Part shown: piece after piece, positions 8,028 to 16,365 of the stretch
Numbering within the stretch: position 1 is the first letter of the stretch
How the letters are laid out: every line of letters starts with the position of its first letter
NCBI GenBank assembly: GCA_040902885.1
Contig: JBBDWK010000101.1
Span: 1 to 64,000 of the forward strand
DNA length: 64,000 bases
Origin: JBBDWK01 sp040902885
GTDB lineage: Bacteria; Acidobacteriota; Terriglobia; Bryobacterales; Bryobacteraceae
Reading direction: 5' to 3'
The notes under the pieces: model-generated
What the model saw: only the letters and a program-made list of their open reading frames with translations
Database searches by the model: none
What the model was told of the DNA's origin: nothing
Program-made: the position numbers and the translations under genes

Positions 8028-9098
8028 CTAGGAGCGAACCGCGTGCCGATCGATGTACTTGCGAACGTTGTCGCGGTAGCTCGGTGGCGGGCCGATGTGC
8101 CGGAACGCCTCGGCGTACGGGAGTCCGAAGCGCTCGCCCAGGAGCTTCCAATCGTCCATCAGGAAGTGCTTCACGTATTGGAAATTGGCGGTCTCGTCGT
8201 CATCCCCCAGCAGGGGCAACTTCCTGCCCTCGCGGGCCAGTTCCCGGCGGAGCCGCGATCCGGCTGCCCCGGCCGGGCCTTTTCCCTTGTTGGCGACGTT
8301 TCCGCGGACCTTGTGATCGATGTACGAGCTGACGTCCACGACGCGATTGACCAGGTTGTGACCTTGCGGGGAGCGAGAGTGATAGTACTTCTCGCGCACG
8401 TGGGCGGGCTTCAGCCCGGCTTTGTAGTGTTCCGGATATTCCTTGCCGCCGCCCGCCATCCAGCAGGCCCCCTCCGCGGCCCTGGCAGCCACCAGGTGAT
8501 CGGGGTTCTCATCGTAATGGTTATAGGGATCCATGGCGACGAGCGTGTCCACCTGGAGTACCCGGAACAGGAAGATCAGCCGCGCGCGGATCTCGATCTC
8601 GGCGCAGTCGTTCATGCGATGGTTGCGGTAATAGAAGGAGAACGCCTTTTTGCATCCAAGTGCCTTAGCCACTTCCTGGTAGTCGATCTCGTTCTGAACC
8701 ACGCCGTGCCCGAGGGTCCTCCCGGCGGCCTCGTCGTTGGAGAGGCGGATGAGGTAACCGGTGTACCCCTCGTCGATCAGCTTGGCCACCGTGCCGCCGG
8801 CGAAAAGGGGAATGTCATCCGAGTGCGCCTGCACGGCCGCCAGCACCTTTCCTTGATGCGGTTTGCCGGGACGGTCCCGTTCGATGACCAGGTCGTCCGC
8901 ATAGGTGTAGTAGTCGGGCGTCGCGAAGGGGTTGTAGCCGGAACTGCGGTTGGCATAGGCCGTTGGGGTCATGTGAGCCGGGAGATCTGAGCGCCGCTGG
9001 CCGGCCACTTGCGGTGGGGGCAAAGGGCTCAACGCCGGGGAGGCGCCGAGGACCATCCCTCCCGCGATCGATCTGCCGAGAAATTTGCGTCTTCTCAT
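8028..9098 (-). CDS. Tat-exported PIG-L/LmbE family deacetylase
   Basis: A 356-aa PIG-L/LmbE deacetylase with an N-terminal twin-arginine signal (MRRRKFLGRSIAGGMVLG). The zinc motifs are VQAHSDDIP near residue 95 and ENPDHLVAARAAEGACW near residue 200. GGAGG lies 7 bases before the ATG at 9098, which also begins the signal, so the 12-codon longer start was rejected. The gene begins 13 bases after the ggt stop. A tandem pair of one exported and one apparently cytoplasmic deacetylase suggests successive or compartment-specific deacetylation of one substrate class. The substrate is unknown. Confidence 0.85.
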   Translation of the reverse strand: MRRRKFLGRSIAGGMVLGASPALSPLPPPQVAGQRRSDLPAHMTPTAYANRSSGYNPFATPDYYTYADDLVIERDRPGKPHQGKVLAAVQAHSDDIPLFAGGTVAKLIDEGYTGYLIRLSNDEAAGRTLGHGVVQNEIDYQEVAKALGCKKAFSFYYRNHRMNDCAEIEIRARLIFLFRVLQVDTLVAMDPYNHYDENPDHLVAARAAEGACWMAGGGKEYPEHYKAGLKPAHVREKYYHSRSPQGHNLVNRVVDVSSYIDHKVRGNVANKGKGPAGAAGSRLRRELAREGRKLPLLGDDDETANFQYVKHFLMDDWKLLGERFGLPYAEAFRHIGPPPSYRDNVRKYIDRHAVRS

Positions 9099-9111
9099 GC
9101 CGGTTCCTCCT

Positions 9112-10857
9112 TCACCAGCCGATAACATAGGCATCCGTAGCCGGCGCCGCGCCGCCCATCAATACCCCCGACTGCGGATGCACTACGATCGCCTTCACGC
9201 TGCCCACGCCCATGGCCGAGTGGGTCCGCACCGCGTGCCCCCGCGTTGCCAGTTCCTCCCGCACTTCACGCGGAATTCGCTGCGAAACCGACAGTCTCTT
9301 GCCGGCCCGGTGCGGGTGGAACGATTGGTGATAAGCGCCCGTCGAGAAATAAGGTTGCTCCAGGGCCTGTTGCACGTTCTTCCCGAACTCCACATAGTTC
9401 AGGAAGAATTGCAACTGCGACTGCCCCTGGGTGTCCCCACCCGGGCTTCCGAAGACCATCAAGGGCTTGCCGTCCTTGAGCACAAGCACCGGGTTCAGAG
9501 TCTGCCGGGGACGCTTGCGCGGCGCCAGGGCATTGGGATGTTTCGGGTCGAGGTTGAAGCGGGCCAGCACGTCATTGATGAAATAGCCACCGGCTTCGCC
9601 ATCCACATACATGGCGCTGCCGAAGTCCGATGCCACCGACGACGTGATCGTGACCATGTTCCGGTCCTTGTCGACGACATCGATATGGGTCGTGAAGCTT
9701 TCGATCCAGTCGGGAAACGCCGCGGCGCCCGTCAACTCCACGTGGCTTCCGGGACCCTGCGCATAGAGCGGCGCGGTGGAAGCCTGGAGCCCGGGAGGAG
9801 CCACGCCATCGATGGCTCGATCTTTGCGAATTAAGGCCCGCCGGCGCGCGGCGTGGCGGTCCGATAGCAGCGTGTCAATGGGAACGTCTTTCACGAATCT
9901 CGGATCTCCGATGTAGGCGTCTCGATCGGCAAAAGCCAGCTTCAGGGCTTCGACGACGTGGTGGATGTAGTCGGCCGAATTGTGTCCCATGGCCTTCAGG
10001 TCAAAGCCTTCGAGGATCTTCAGCGCCTCGAGCATTACCGGACTTTGCGTCGGAAGCCCGACCCCGTAAACGTCGTAGCCCCGATAGCGCACGTGGAGCG
10101 GCTTGGTGAGTTCGGCTTCGAATTCCGCCAGATCCGAAGCGTCCATGATTCCGCCGTTCCTGGCCAGAAACTGGACTGTATTTTCCGCGACGGGTCCCTT
10201 GTAGAAGCCGTCCCGCCCATGGGTCGCGATCCGCCGCATTGTCTGGCCAAGGTTCTTGCGGACGACCATGTCGCCCATCCGCAGCGGCTGGCCGTCGCGA
10301 AACCAGACAGGTACGGAAGAAGGAAACGCCTGCAGCCGTTTCACGTTGTTTCGCAGCACGCCCTGGAGGTTCTCGCTGACGATGAAGCCGCGCTCGGCCA
10401 GCTCGATGGCCGGAGCCAGAACCTGCTCGCGCTTCAGCTTGCCGTATTTCCCAAGCGCCAGCAGCAGAGCGGCAGGTGCGGCTGGGACTACGGGGCTTAA
10501 CGCGCCATCCAAGTCTATGCCGCCCTTGCTTTGGCACAATTCCAGGGTGGCGCGTTTCGGCGCCCAGCCGCCCCCGTTGATGAAGATCACCTCATTTGTT
10601 TTGGCGCGATAAATCAGGATAAACGCGTCGCCGCCGATGCCGGAGCGGCTGGGTTCCACGACCGTGCTGGCAAAGCAGGCGGCTGCCGCCGCATCCACGG
10701 CGTCGCCGCCTTGGGCCAATATTTTGTAACCGGACATGGCAGTTGCGTAGTGGGCTGTTGCCACCATGCCGTCCATGCCGAGGTAAACGGGCCGCCACGT
10801 GGAGGTCTGACCTGGCAACAGAGCGGCCGCTAGTATCCCCACCGCCATCATTCTCAT
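9112..10857 (-). CDS. ggt: Gamma-glutamyltransferase, exported
   Basis: A 581-aa N-terminal-nucleophile hydrolase precursor with a short signal peptide (MRMMAVGILAAALLPGQ). The family blocks are present: GGDAVDAAAAACF, SGIGGDAF, LPTQSPVM, the autoprocessing site TTHIDVVDKDRN (a threonine of this motif becomes the nucleophile) and the oxyanion loop GSPGGDTQGQ. It hydrolyses or transfers gamma-glutamyl groups from glutathione-like compounds in the periplasm. It is the first gene of a five-gene minus-strand run. The predicted transcription start is only a few bases from the ATG, and no Shine-Dalgarno sequence is seen, so translation may be nearly leaderless. Confidence 0.9.
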   Translation of the reverse strand: MRMMAVGILAAALLPGQTSTWRPVYLGMDGMVATAHYATAMSGYKILAQGGDAVDAAAAACFASTVVEPSRSGIGGDAFILIYRAKTNEVIFINGGGWAPKRATLELCQSKGGIDLDGALSPVVPAAPAALLLALGKYGKLKREQVLAPAIELAERGFIVSENLQGVLRNNVKRLQAFPSSVPVWFRDGQPLRMGDMVVRKNLGQTMRRIATHGRDGFYKGPVAENTVQFLARNGGIMDASDLAEFEAELTKPLHVRYRGYDVYGVGLPTQSPVMLEALKILEGFDLKAMGHNSADYIHHVVEALKLAFADRDAYIGDPRFVKDVPIDTLLSDRHAARRRALIRKDRAIDGVAPPGLQASTAPLYAQGPGSHVELTGAAAFPDWIESFTTHIDVVDKDRNMVTITSSVASDFGSAMYVDGEAGGYFINDVLARFNLDPKHPNALAPRKRPRQTLNPVLVLKDGKPLMVFGSPGGDTQGQSQLQFFLNYVEFGKNVQQALEQPYFSTGAYHQSFHPHRAGKRLSVSQRIPREVREELATRGHAVRTHSAMGVGSVKAIVVHPQSGVLMGGAAPATDAYVIGW

Positions 10858-10867
10858 AGTGGTCGCT

Positions 10868-10896
10868 ATTGTACGACAGCGCGGAAGCTTTCAAAA
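10868..10896 (-). promoter_or_regulatory. Predicted promoter of the ggt operon
   Basis: -10 TACAAT at 10873-10868, with TTTTGA 17 bp upstream (10896-10891) or TTGAAA at 15 bp. It falls in the 72-base gap between the giant gene and ggt. The implied start is about 4 bases before the ggt ATG. Confidence 0.4.
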
Positions 10897-10929
10897 ACGG
10901 TGAGTACTCAAGCCCAGTTCAGATTGGCG

Positions 10930-13900
10930 TTATAGGCCTAATCTCTTGCGAACCGACGCATTTGAATCTTCCTGCGCTGCGTCCCGGTCGTAGCGAGATG
11001 CGATCTGCTCCAACGTTCGAGATAAATACGGGTACTCAGGAAGCTGCTTTGCCCAGTTCCTGTACTTGGCGGCGATGGCACGTTCTTGATCGCCGCCTTC
11101 GCCCCGAAAATGAACGCCGCGCGAATTGTAAATTCCGACGGCTATACCTTTGGCAATCTCCTGAGAACCAATTTCCTCCAGCGCTTCACGCGCGGCCTTG
11201 CATGGCCAGATGCCATCGTCACCCACAGGCAGGGCGGACATCAGCTTCCCGATCTGGTGATCTCCGATGGCCGCGCGGCCATGCTTAGAGCACAAAGCGC
11301 GCACTTCCACAATCCATGACTTGAGAGCCTCCGCGTTTATTTCCCCGGTTTCATCGGTGCCAGGCGTATACTTCATCCTCTCCAAAAGCGCGTATGCCGC
11401 CGACCATGCAGCCTCTCGCTTTTCGCGGTCACGCATGACCCACTCCGGCGGGTCTTCGCCTTGATCGTTTCGTTTGTATGTCAGGGCTAGAACCTGCATG
11501 TACAATGACGGTGACTTCGCGAGTTGGCGTTCGAGGTTGGGTATGCCGTGTTCGCTGTGGTCGAGGGCGCGGATGAACATGAATTCCAAGCGCGCCATTT
11601 CATCCTCTGTTACTCCGGTTCGTTTCTGAAGGATGCTTAGGGCTGACGATATATCGTAGGCGTCGAGTTGATAGGTTCCGGCGAGCTCAAAATCGCTGGT
11701 GGCGATTTCAAGAAGAAGGCGTTTCAGCCTCGAAGTCTCCAGTTCGTCGAGCACCATGTGAGCGCACAGAAAGGCTGCCCGTGGCCTTCGCGCTTCAAGA
11801 AGTCGATCGACCGCCTCATTGACTTCGGAATCCTTGCGCATCCACCCTGTATGCACTTCCTGCCAGTACGAGACGGCTGCTTCCGGCGCCAGGCTATCGA
11901 GATGCCTCCAAGTGTCGCCTTCAAACGGTGAATCCCGAAGCAAGCGAATGAACTTCTCGTTGCTTAGAACAGCCAAAAGTGAATGCGTCGTATGGGTCCG
12001 ATCCCCAGCCGCCAACCGATTCATGATTCCGCCAATCAGTTCGTCGTTTCGAGCCGCTAGCCCAGGATCGCCGACATCAAGACAATTGACAATGAACGCG
12101 ATCATGTCAGACCCCTCGATCACGCCTTCCGCCAAATGCCAACCAATGGCGCGTGCTGCGCCGCTCATCGCCAAAAGCGTTTGGATGCCTTCGAACCCAC
12201 GCTCCTTCCAGATCTCCCGAAGTGCATCTATCCTTAAATCGCGTATTCTCTCTTCGCGCTTACGCCAGTCGAGGGCATCTTCCTCAATTTCTTCGGACGA
12301 CTCCTCTACCCAGCCAGCCGCGAACAACCAATGATGTCGGACTACGACATCCTTCGGGGTGAGCAGCGCGTAGGCTTGACGGGCGCGATCTTTGGTCTCG
12401 CTCTTGATTCCCTTGCCCCGCCGCGTGAATGCAAACCGGCGAATGCGTTCGCGTAGTATCCCTTTACGCTTTTCGTCTACTTCTTCCTTTGCCCATTGAT
12501 CTACCAGGTTCCATACGGTCGCATGGTCCTCTTCGGGAAGAGCTTGCAGATTTGCGATGAGATCGCCGAGCGTTTCTTCGTCGTGACTTGGCCACGCAAG
12601 CGCAATATCCAGAGCTTTGCGCGCGAATTCGTAGCGCTCTCGACCATTGACGGGCTCGCCGGCGCCAGAGGCATCGTTACGCCATTGGGGCCGGACGTTA
12701 TGGTGTACAACCTGCGATCCGACGGCGAACTGTTCGCGGCACACTTTCCAGGCCTGTGCCGGATACCGCTTCGCCAAGACTTCTAGCGCTTTTTTTCGGT
12801 CCTCCACGGGAGCCGCTGTTTGCGGCATCCAGCACCGGAGGATGGACAAAAGGCTGTTATCGGGTTTGCTTACCCAGTTGTCGTCAATCTTTCGTTCGGC
12901 AAGTTGCGCAAGAATAGCGCATACGCGCACCAACTGCTCGGGCTTCCATGCGAGCGTTTCTAGAGCCCAGAGCATTCCGGTACGAGGACAATTTCCAAAA
13001 ACCCCGCCGTCCGCGGGCGTCAGCAGGGCATAGACTTGCGGTTCGCCAGTCCGGAGGTCATCCTCCAAGATTCTCAAGAACTCATCGGGCGCCGCTTCTG
13101 CATAGCGGGGCAGTGATCCATTCTGTGAGAGAAGTCTTTCGGGGATCAGGGGGGTAAGTAACTGCTTGATGAGAGTATCAACGCGATGGCTCACATCGAT
13201 TCCCAGCCGCTCGCGAAAGAGGTTATTTCCATGAACAGCCAGGATAACGAGCGTTTCGCAAATGCCCTCGCGCAAGGCGCCTGAGTGGTCGCGTGTCTTT
13301 CCGTACCAACCGGCCAACGCGCGTTTATCTTCCGGGAGGTCCAGCGCCGGATCTCTTTCGGAAAGTACCAATTCGGCGACGAAGAAAAAGTCGTCGAGGT
13401 CCTTCTGGGTTACGGCGCCAGAGACCGCGAAGAACGCATCTATCTTGGATGTCACGCCTCGATATTGCCCAACGGACCAGACGGGCGGATCATCAAACCT
13501 CAATAATTCGGCGATCTGATCCTCGATTTCCGGGTAGGCGCATCCTCCCAACAGTGACAGAATTTCGCAGTCAGCATTCGATTGGGCGTGCCACGCGCCC
13601 ACCAGCATCATCGGAACAAGCTTTCTGGTCCGTTTCGCGTCTTGCCCCCAAGCGGGACTGCGGAGCGCCGGAAGCCTTGCGAGTCTCCGGCGAAGTATCG
13701 TCGGTGAGTAGCCGGACTCCCGAGCGAGAGCGTCGATTCGCGCGTTACCGACGCCGACTGATGCTAACGCCTCTCTGAACGCTTCATACCCTGGAAGGTC
13801 GAGTACTATGTCCGGCTTCACCTCCACGCTATTGCGAGGTCTTACAAGAATCGCTGGCGTTGTCTTGTCTGCGCCCCCAAGTTCACGTTCGACTTCATCG

Positions 13901-14997
13901 GCGGCGACTATCGCGATGAAGTGGGAGGATGACGCCGCGAGCTTTCGGAGGGCCTCGCCCGTTGAAAAGACGATAGCCCGGTCCCGATATCCCTTCGCGG
14001 CGAATTCGTCCGTATCGAAAAGGCAACAGATAAACGCCAGCGCTTCATCCTTCGAGTCGCTGCCGATAATCAGGGGCTCCGTCTGATCTCCCTGCAACCA
14101 GCTTTTCAGCGCGCCTTTGTGGTTCGTGATGGCGGGAAGGAACAGCGACTTGGGCAACTCTGGCTCGGTAACAGATGCCCAACGCTTCCACTGGTCATCC
14201 AGAGAGCGGAATCCTTCCGTGAGAAGCCCGATTTGTTCCGCGAACCATGCCTGACCCGGAATCGACTGTTCCAGCCACTGTTCCAAATCGCTCGAATCGT
14301 ATGCTTTTACCGATTTCCATTCGCCCGTCGCCTCCTTGAGCTTGGCCCATTCACGTTTGCCCGGCCAAGCTCGGGGAGTGACGAAAACGAACGTAAGTTC
14401 CTTGCGTTCCTCCGCAGGCACCGCGGTCAGACGAGCCGAATAATCGCTGTCCGCCTTCCTCTTCGCATCTTCATTGCAACCGAATTCCCAGCCCGACATT
14501 CCGTTCGGAATCCATGGCGTTGCGGCTCCGGCGTTGATTTGACCATCCCATCCCTTACGTTCGGCATCGTCGTGGCCAGGAAAATCGATCGTGGAAAGTT
14601 CCCGTCCAGTCGAATGGACGAGCTTTCTCAAGAAGACCGGCAGGAGCGATCGCGCCGCGAGGTTCCGGTCGGCCCATCCCTCGATATCTCGGGCTTTGAG
14701 CAGTAGAAACGGCGGCACGTAGGCACGCACCGCGATTTGCTGTTCGCGCTGCCGCATCATTGACTGATCGAATTCAGACTGCATCTTGAGCAGAGTGTCC
14801 TTACCGATGCCAAAAGACTTCTCTACCCGTAGCGCCATTTCCTGTGACAGATCCGCTTTCCCATTTAAGAGGTTGGAAAGGGCAGGTCTTCCAACCCCAA
14901 GGACTTTGGCGGCCTCTTTGATGGAGACCCCCGCCGGCAGCTTGCTCTTGATATAAGCTCCAGGGTGCATCGGTTTGCCTGATTGTGGTTCAGCCAT
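10930..14997 (-). CDS. Giant HigA-HTH / nuclease-like / helical protein, possible defence effector
   Basis: A 1,355-aa protein. Residues 10-65 form a HigA-type helix-turn-helix (HPGAYIK, IKEAAKVLGVGRPALSNLL). Residues of about 130-255 have an endonuclease-like layout with D151 (GWDG), E171 (WEFG) and K181 (KADSDY), ending DLEQWLEQ. Residues 280-450 look like a P-loop NTPase core, but the loop reads IIGSDSKDEA and lacks GKS/T, so ATP binding is doubtful. The last 900 residues are Glu/Lys/Leu-rich and probably helical repeats. The architecture recalls large STAND-like defence proteins; I know no named system. The ATG at 14997 was chosen because the longer start lies upstream of the predicted promoter. 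It is divergent from the Fic gene. Codon and base use look less GC-rich than the neighbours by eye. Confidence 0.7.
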   Translation of the reverse strand: MAEPQSGKPMHPGAYIKSKLPAGVSIKEAAKVLGVGRPALSNLLNGKADLSQEMALRVEKSFGIGKDTLLKMQSEFDQSMMRQREQQIAVRAYVPPFLLLKARDIEGWADRNLAARSLLPVFLRKLVHSTGRELSTIDFPGHDDAERKGWDGQINAGAATPWIPNGMSGWEFGCNEDAKRKADSDYSARLTAVPAEERKELTFVFVTPRAWPGKREWAKLKEATGEWKSVKAYDSSDLEQWLEQSIPGQAWFAEQIGLLTEGFRSLDDQWKRWASVTEPELPKSLFLPAITNHKGALKSWLQGDQTEPLIIGSDSKDEALAFICCLFDTDEFAAKGYRDRAIVFSTGEALRKLAASSSHFIAIVAADEVERELGGADKTTPAILVRPRNSVEVKPDIVLDLPGYEAFREALASVGVGNARIDALARESGYSPTILRRRLARLPALRSPAWGQDAKRTRKLVPMMLVGAWHAQSNADCEILSLLGGCAYPEIEDQIAELLRFDDPPVWSVGQYRGVTSKIDAFFAVSGAVTQKDLDDFFFVAELVLSERDPALDLPEDKRALAGWYGKTRDHSGALREGICETLVILAVHGNNLFRERLGIDVSHRVDTLIKQLLTPLIPERLLSQNGSLPRYAEAAPDEFLRILEDDLRTGEPQVYALLTPADGGVFGNCPRTGMLWALETLAWKPEQLVRVCAILAQLAERKIDDNWVSKPDNSLLSILRCWMPQTAAPVEDRKKALEVLAKRYPAQAWKVCREQFAVGSQVVHHNVRPQWRNDASGAGEPVNGRERYEFARKALDIALAWPSHDEETLGDLIANLQALPEEDHATVWNLVDQWAKEEVDEKRKGILRERIRRFAFTRRGKGIKSETKDRARQAYALLTPKDVVVRHHWLFAAGWVEESSEEIEEDALDWRKREERIRDLRIDALREIWKERGFEGIQTLLAMSGAARAIGWHLAEGVIEGSDMIAFIVNCLDVGDPGLAARNDELIGGIMNRLAAGDRTHTTHSLLAVLSNEKFIRLLRDSPFEGDTWRHLDSLAPEAAVSYWQEVHTGWMRKDSEVNEAVDRLLEARRPRAAFLCAHMVLDELETSRLKRLLLEIATSDFELAGTYQLDAYDISSALSILQKRTGVTEDEMARLEFMFIRALDHSEHGIPNLERQLAKSPSLYMQVLALTYKRNDQGEDPPEWVMRDREKREAAWSAAYALLERMKYTPGTDETGEINAEALKSWIVEVRALCSKHGRAAIGDHQIGKLMSALPVGDDGIWPCKAAREALEEIGSQEIAKGIAVGIYNSRGVHFRGEGGDQERAIAAKYRNWAKQLPEYPYLSRTLEQIASRYDRDAAQEDSNASVRKRLGL

Positions 14998-15031
14998 GTT
15001 GACATCCGTGCTCTGTAGCGTTACACGATAC

Positions 15032-15060
15032 ACAATACTGGATATGCTCTCTTTTGTCAA
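15032..15060 (-). promoter_or_regulatory. Promoter of the giant HigA-domain gene
   Basis: -35 TTGACA at 15060-15055, exactly 17 bp, -10 TATTGT at 15037-15032. Transcription should begin near 15025, leaving a leader of about 28 bases before the ATG at 14997. A GTGCGTAGAT half-site of the operator family lies just upstream, at about 15067-15076. Confidence 0.65.
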
Positions 15061-15085
15061 TGGCTCGTGCGTAGATTTGACCTCC

Positions 15086-15111
15086 ATTCTACGCTCGAAA
15101 GTGCGTAGAAT
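15086..15111. promoter_or_regulatory. Perfect palindromic operator between giant gene and fic
   Basis: ATTCTACGC (15086-15094), an 8-bp spacer, then GCGTAGAAT (15103-15111) form perfect 9-bp inverted arms. A second, weaker copy with TACGC (15143-15147) and GCGTA (15155-15159) covers the start region of fic, and a half-site lies near 15067-15076. The spacing fits a dimeric HTH regulator, most simply the HigA domain of the divergent giant protein. Confidence 0.6.
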
Positions 15112-15112
15112 A

Positions 15113-15141
15113 TTGAACCTTGCGTTGAATAGCGTTATAAT
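15113..15141 (+). promoter_or_regulatory. fic promoter
   Basis: -35 TTGAAC at 15113-15118, 17-bp spacer, perfect -10 TATAAT at 15136-15141. The -10 runs into the second operator copy. Transcription should start near 15148, leaving about 14 bases before the ATG at 15162, so the mRNA leader is very short. Confidence 0.65.
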
Positions 15142-15161
15142 CTACGCAATGAGTGCGTAAA

Positions 15162-16271
15162 ATGGAAACCTACATCCATCAACTGCCCGACTGGCCACGG
15201 TTTCGCTGGAACCCTGAGCGGCTGGCTGAGCCGTTGGCCGCGGTCAGCCGCCAGCAGGGCCGTCTCATCGGTCACATGGAGGCGCTTGGGTTTCAGCTGC
15301 AGCAGGAAGCGGTTCTCCAGACTCTGACCGCCGACATTCTAAAGACCAGCGAAATCGAGGGCGAGAAGCTCGACGCGGAGCAGATCCGCTCGTCCATCGC
15401 CCGCCGCCTCGGCATGGACATCGCGGGTTTGAAGCACGCAGACCGCAACGTCGAGGGCATCGTCGAGATGATGCTGGACGCCACGCGCAACTTCCGGCAG
15501 CCGCTCACCGCCGAGCGGCTCTTCGCCTGGCATGCGTCTTTGTTTCCCACGGGACGCAGCGGCATGACGAAAATCACAGCCGGCGCATGGCGCGATGACA
15601 ACGCCGGGCCGATGCAGGTTGTCTCCGGCCCGGCCGGCCGCGAGAAGGTTCATTTCGAGGCGCCCGCCGCCGCGAGGCTGGATGATGACATGGCCGCATT
15701 TCTGGAGTCCTTTAATAAGGAAGGCGGCATTGACCCCGTCCTCAAATCCGCGCTCGCGCATCTATGGTTCGTCACCGTTCACCCTTTTGACGATGGCAAC
15801 GGGCGCATCGCGCGCGCGATCTCGGATATGCAGCTCGCGCGCTCTGAGGAAAGCCCGCAGCGCTTCTACAGCATGTCTGCGCAAATCCGCGAGGAGGGCA
15901 AAGCCTATTACGACATCCTGGAGCAGACGCAACACGGGACGATGGACATCACGCCCTGGATGGAATGGTTCTTGAGGTGTTTGGGGCGCGCGATTGCGCG
16001 CGCGCATGACGAACTCGGCTCGGTCCTGGCCAAGGCCCGGTTTTGGGAATCCATCCATGCCGCGCCTCTCAATGAACGCCAGCATATGATGCTCAACCGC
16101 CTGCTGGACGGCTTCGAAGGAAAACTCACGACCGTCAAGTGGGCGAAGCTTGCGAAGTGTTCGCACGATACCGCGCTGCGCGACATCCAGGACCTCATCG
16201 CCCGCGGCATTCTCGTCCAGAATCCGGGGGGAGGGCGCAGTGCCAGCTATTCCCTGGCCGGAATTTCCTGA
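15162..16271 (+). CDS. Fic family AMPylase with C-terminal winged helix
   Basis: A 369-aa protein beginning METYIHQLPDWPRFRWN, the DUF4172-type N-terminus. Residues 62-68 (TSEIEGE) form the class II inhibitory helix motif (S/T-xxx-E-G). The catalytic Fic motif HPFDDGNGRIAR is intact at 207-218. Residues of about 305-369 form a winged helix. Fic enzymes transfer AMP from ATP to a Ser, Thr or Tyr of a target protein; the inhibitory helix restrains activity. A GTG three codons upstream (15153) is an alternative start, but ATG matches the family start better. It is divergent from the HigA-domain giant with shared operators, so the two may be one regulated module. The target is unknown. Confidence 0.85.
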   Translation: METYIHQLPDWPRFRWNPERLAEPLAAVSRQQGRLIGHMEALGFQLQQEAVLQTLTADILKTSEIEGEKLDAEQIRSSIARRLGMDIAGLKHADRNVEGIVEMMLDATRNFRQPLTAERLFAWHASLFPTGRSGMTKITAGAWRDDNAGPMQVVSGPAGREKVHFEAPAAARLDDDMAAFLESFNKEGGIDPVLKSALAHLWFVTVHPFDDGNGRIARAISDMQLARSEESPQRFYSMSAQIREEGKAYYDILEQTQHGTMDITPWMEWFLRCLGRAIARAHDELGSVLAKARFWESIHAAPLNERQHMMLNRLLDGFEGKLTTVKWAKLAKCSHDTALRDIQDLIARGILVQNPGGGRSASYSLAGIS

Positions 16272-16365
16272 CATCCTTTGGCGCGCCCTGTCGGCGCGGA
16301 GAAAAATGGAGTCTGACGCTTACAAAAGCACACTTAATACCGCTTGAGAGGGATTCAGTGCTGCG

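Noticed and set aside
7371..8990. 539-codon plus-strand frame opposite both PIG-L genes
   Set aside because: A shadow of two clear coding genes; no recognisable domain.
14998..15087. Thirty-codon N-terminal extension of the giant gene
   Set aside because: It contains the predicted -10 and -35 of the gene itself, so it is not transcribed as coding sequence.
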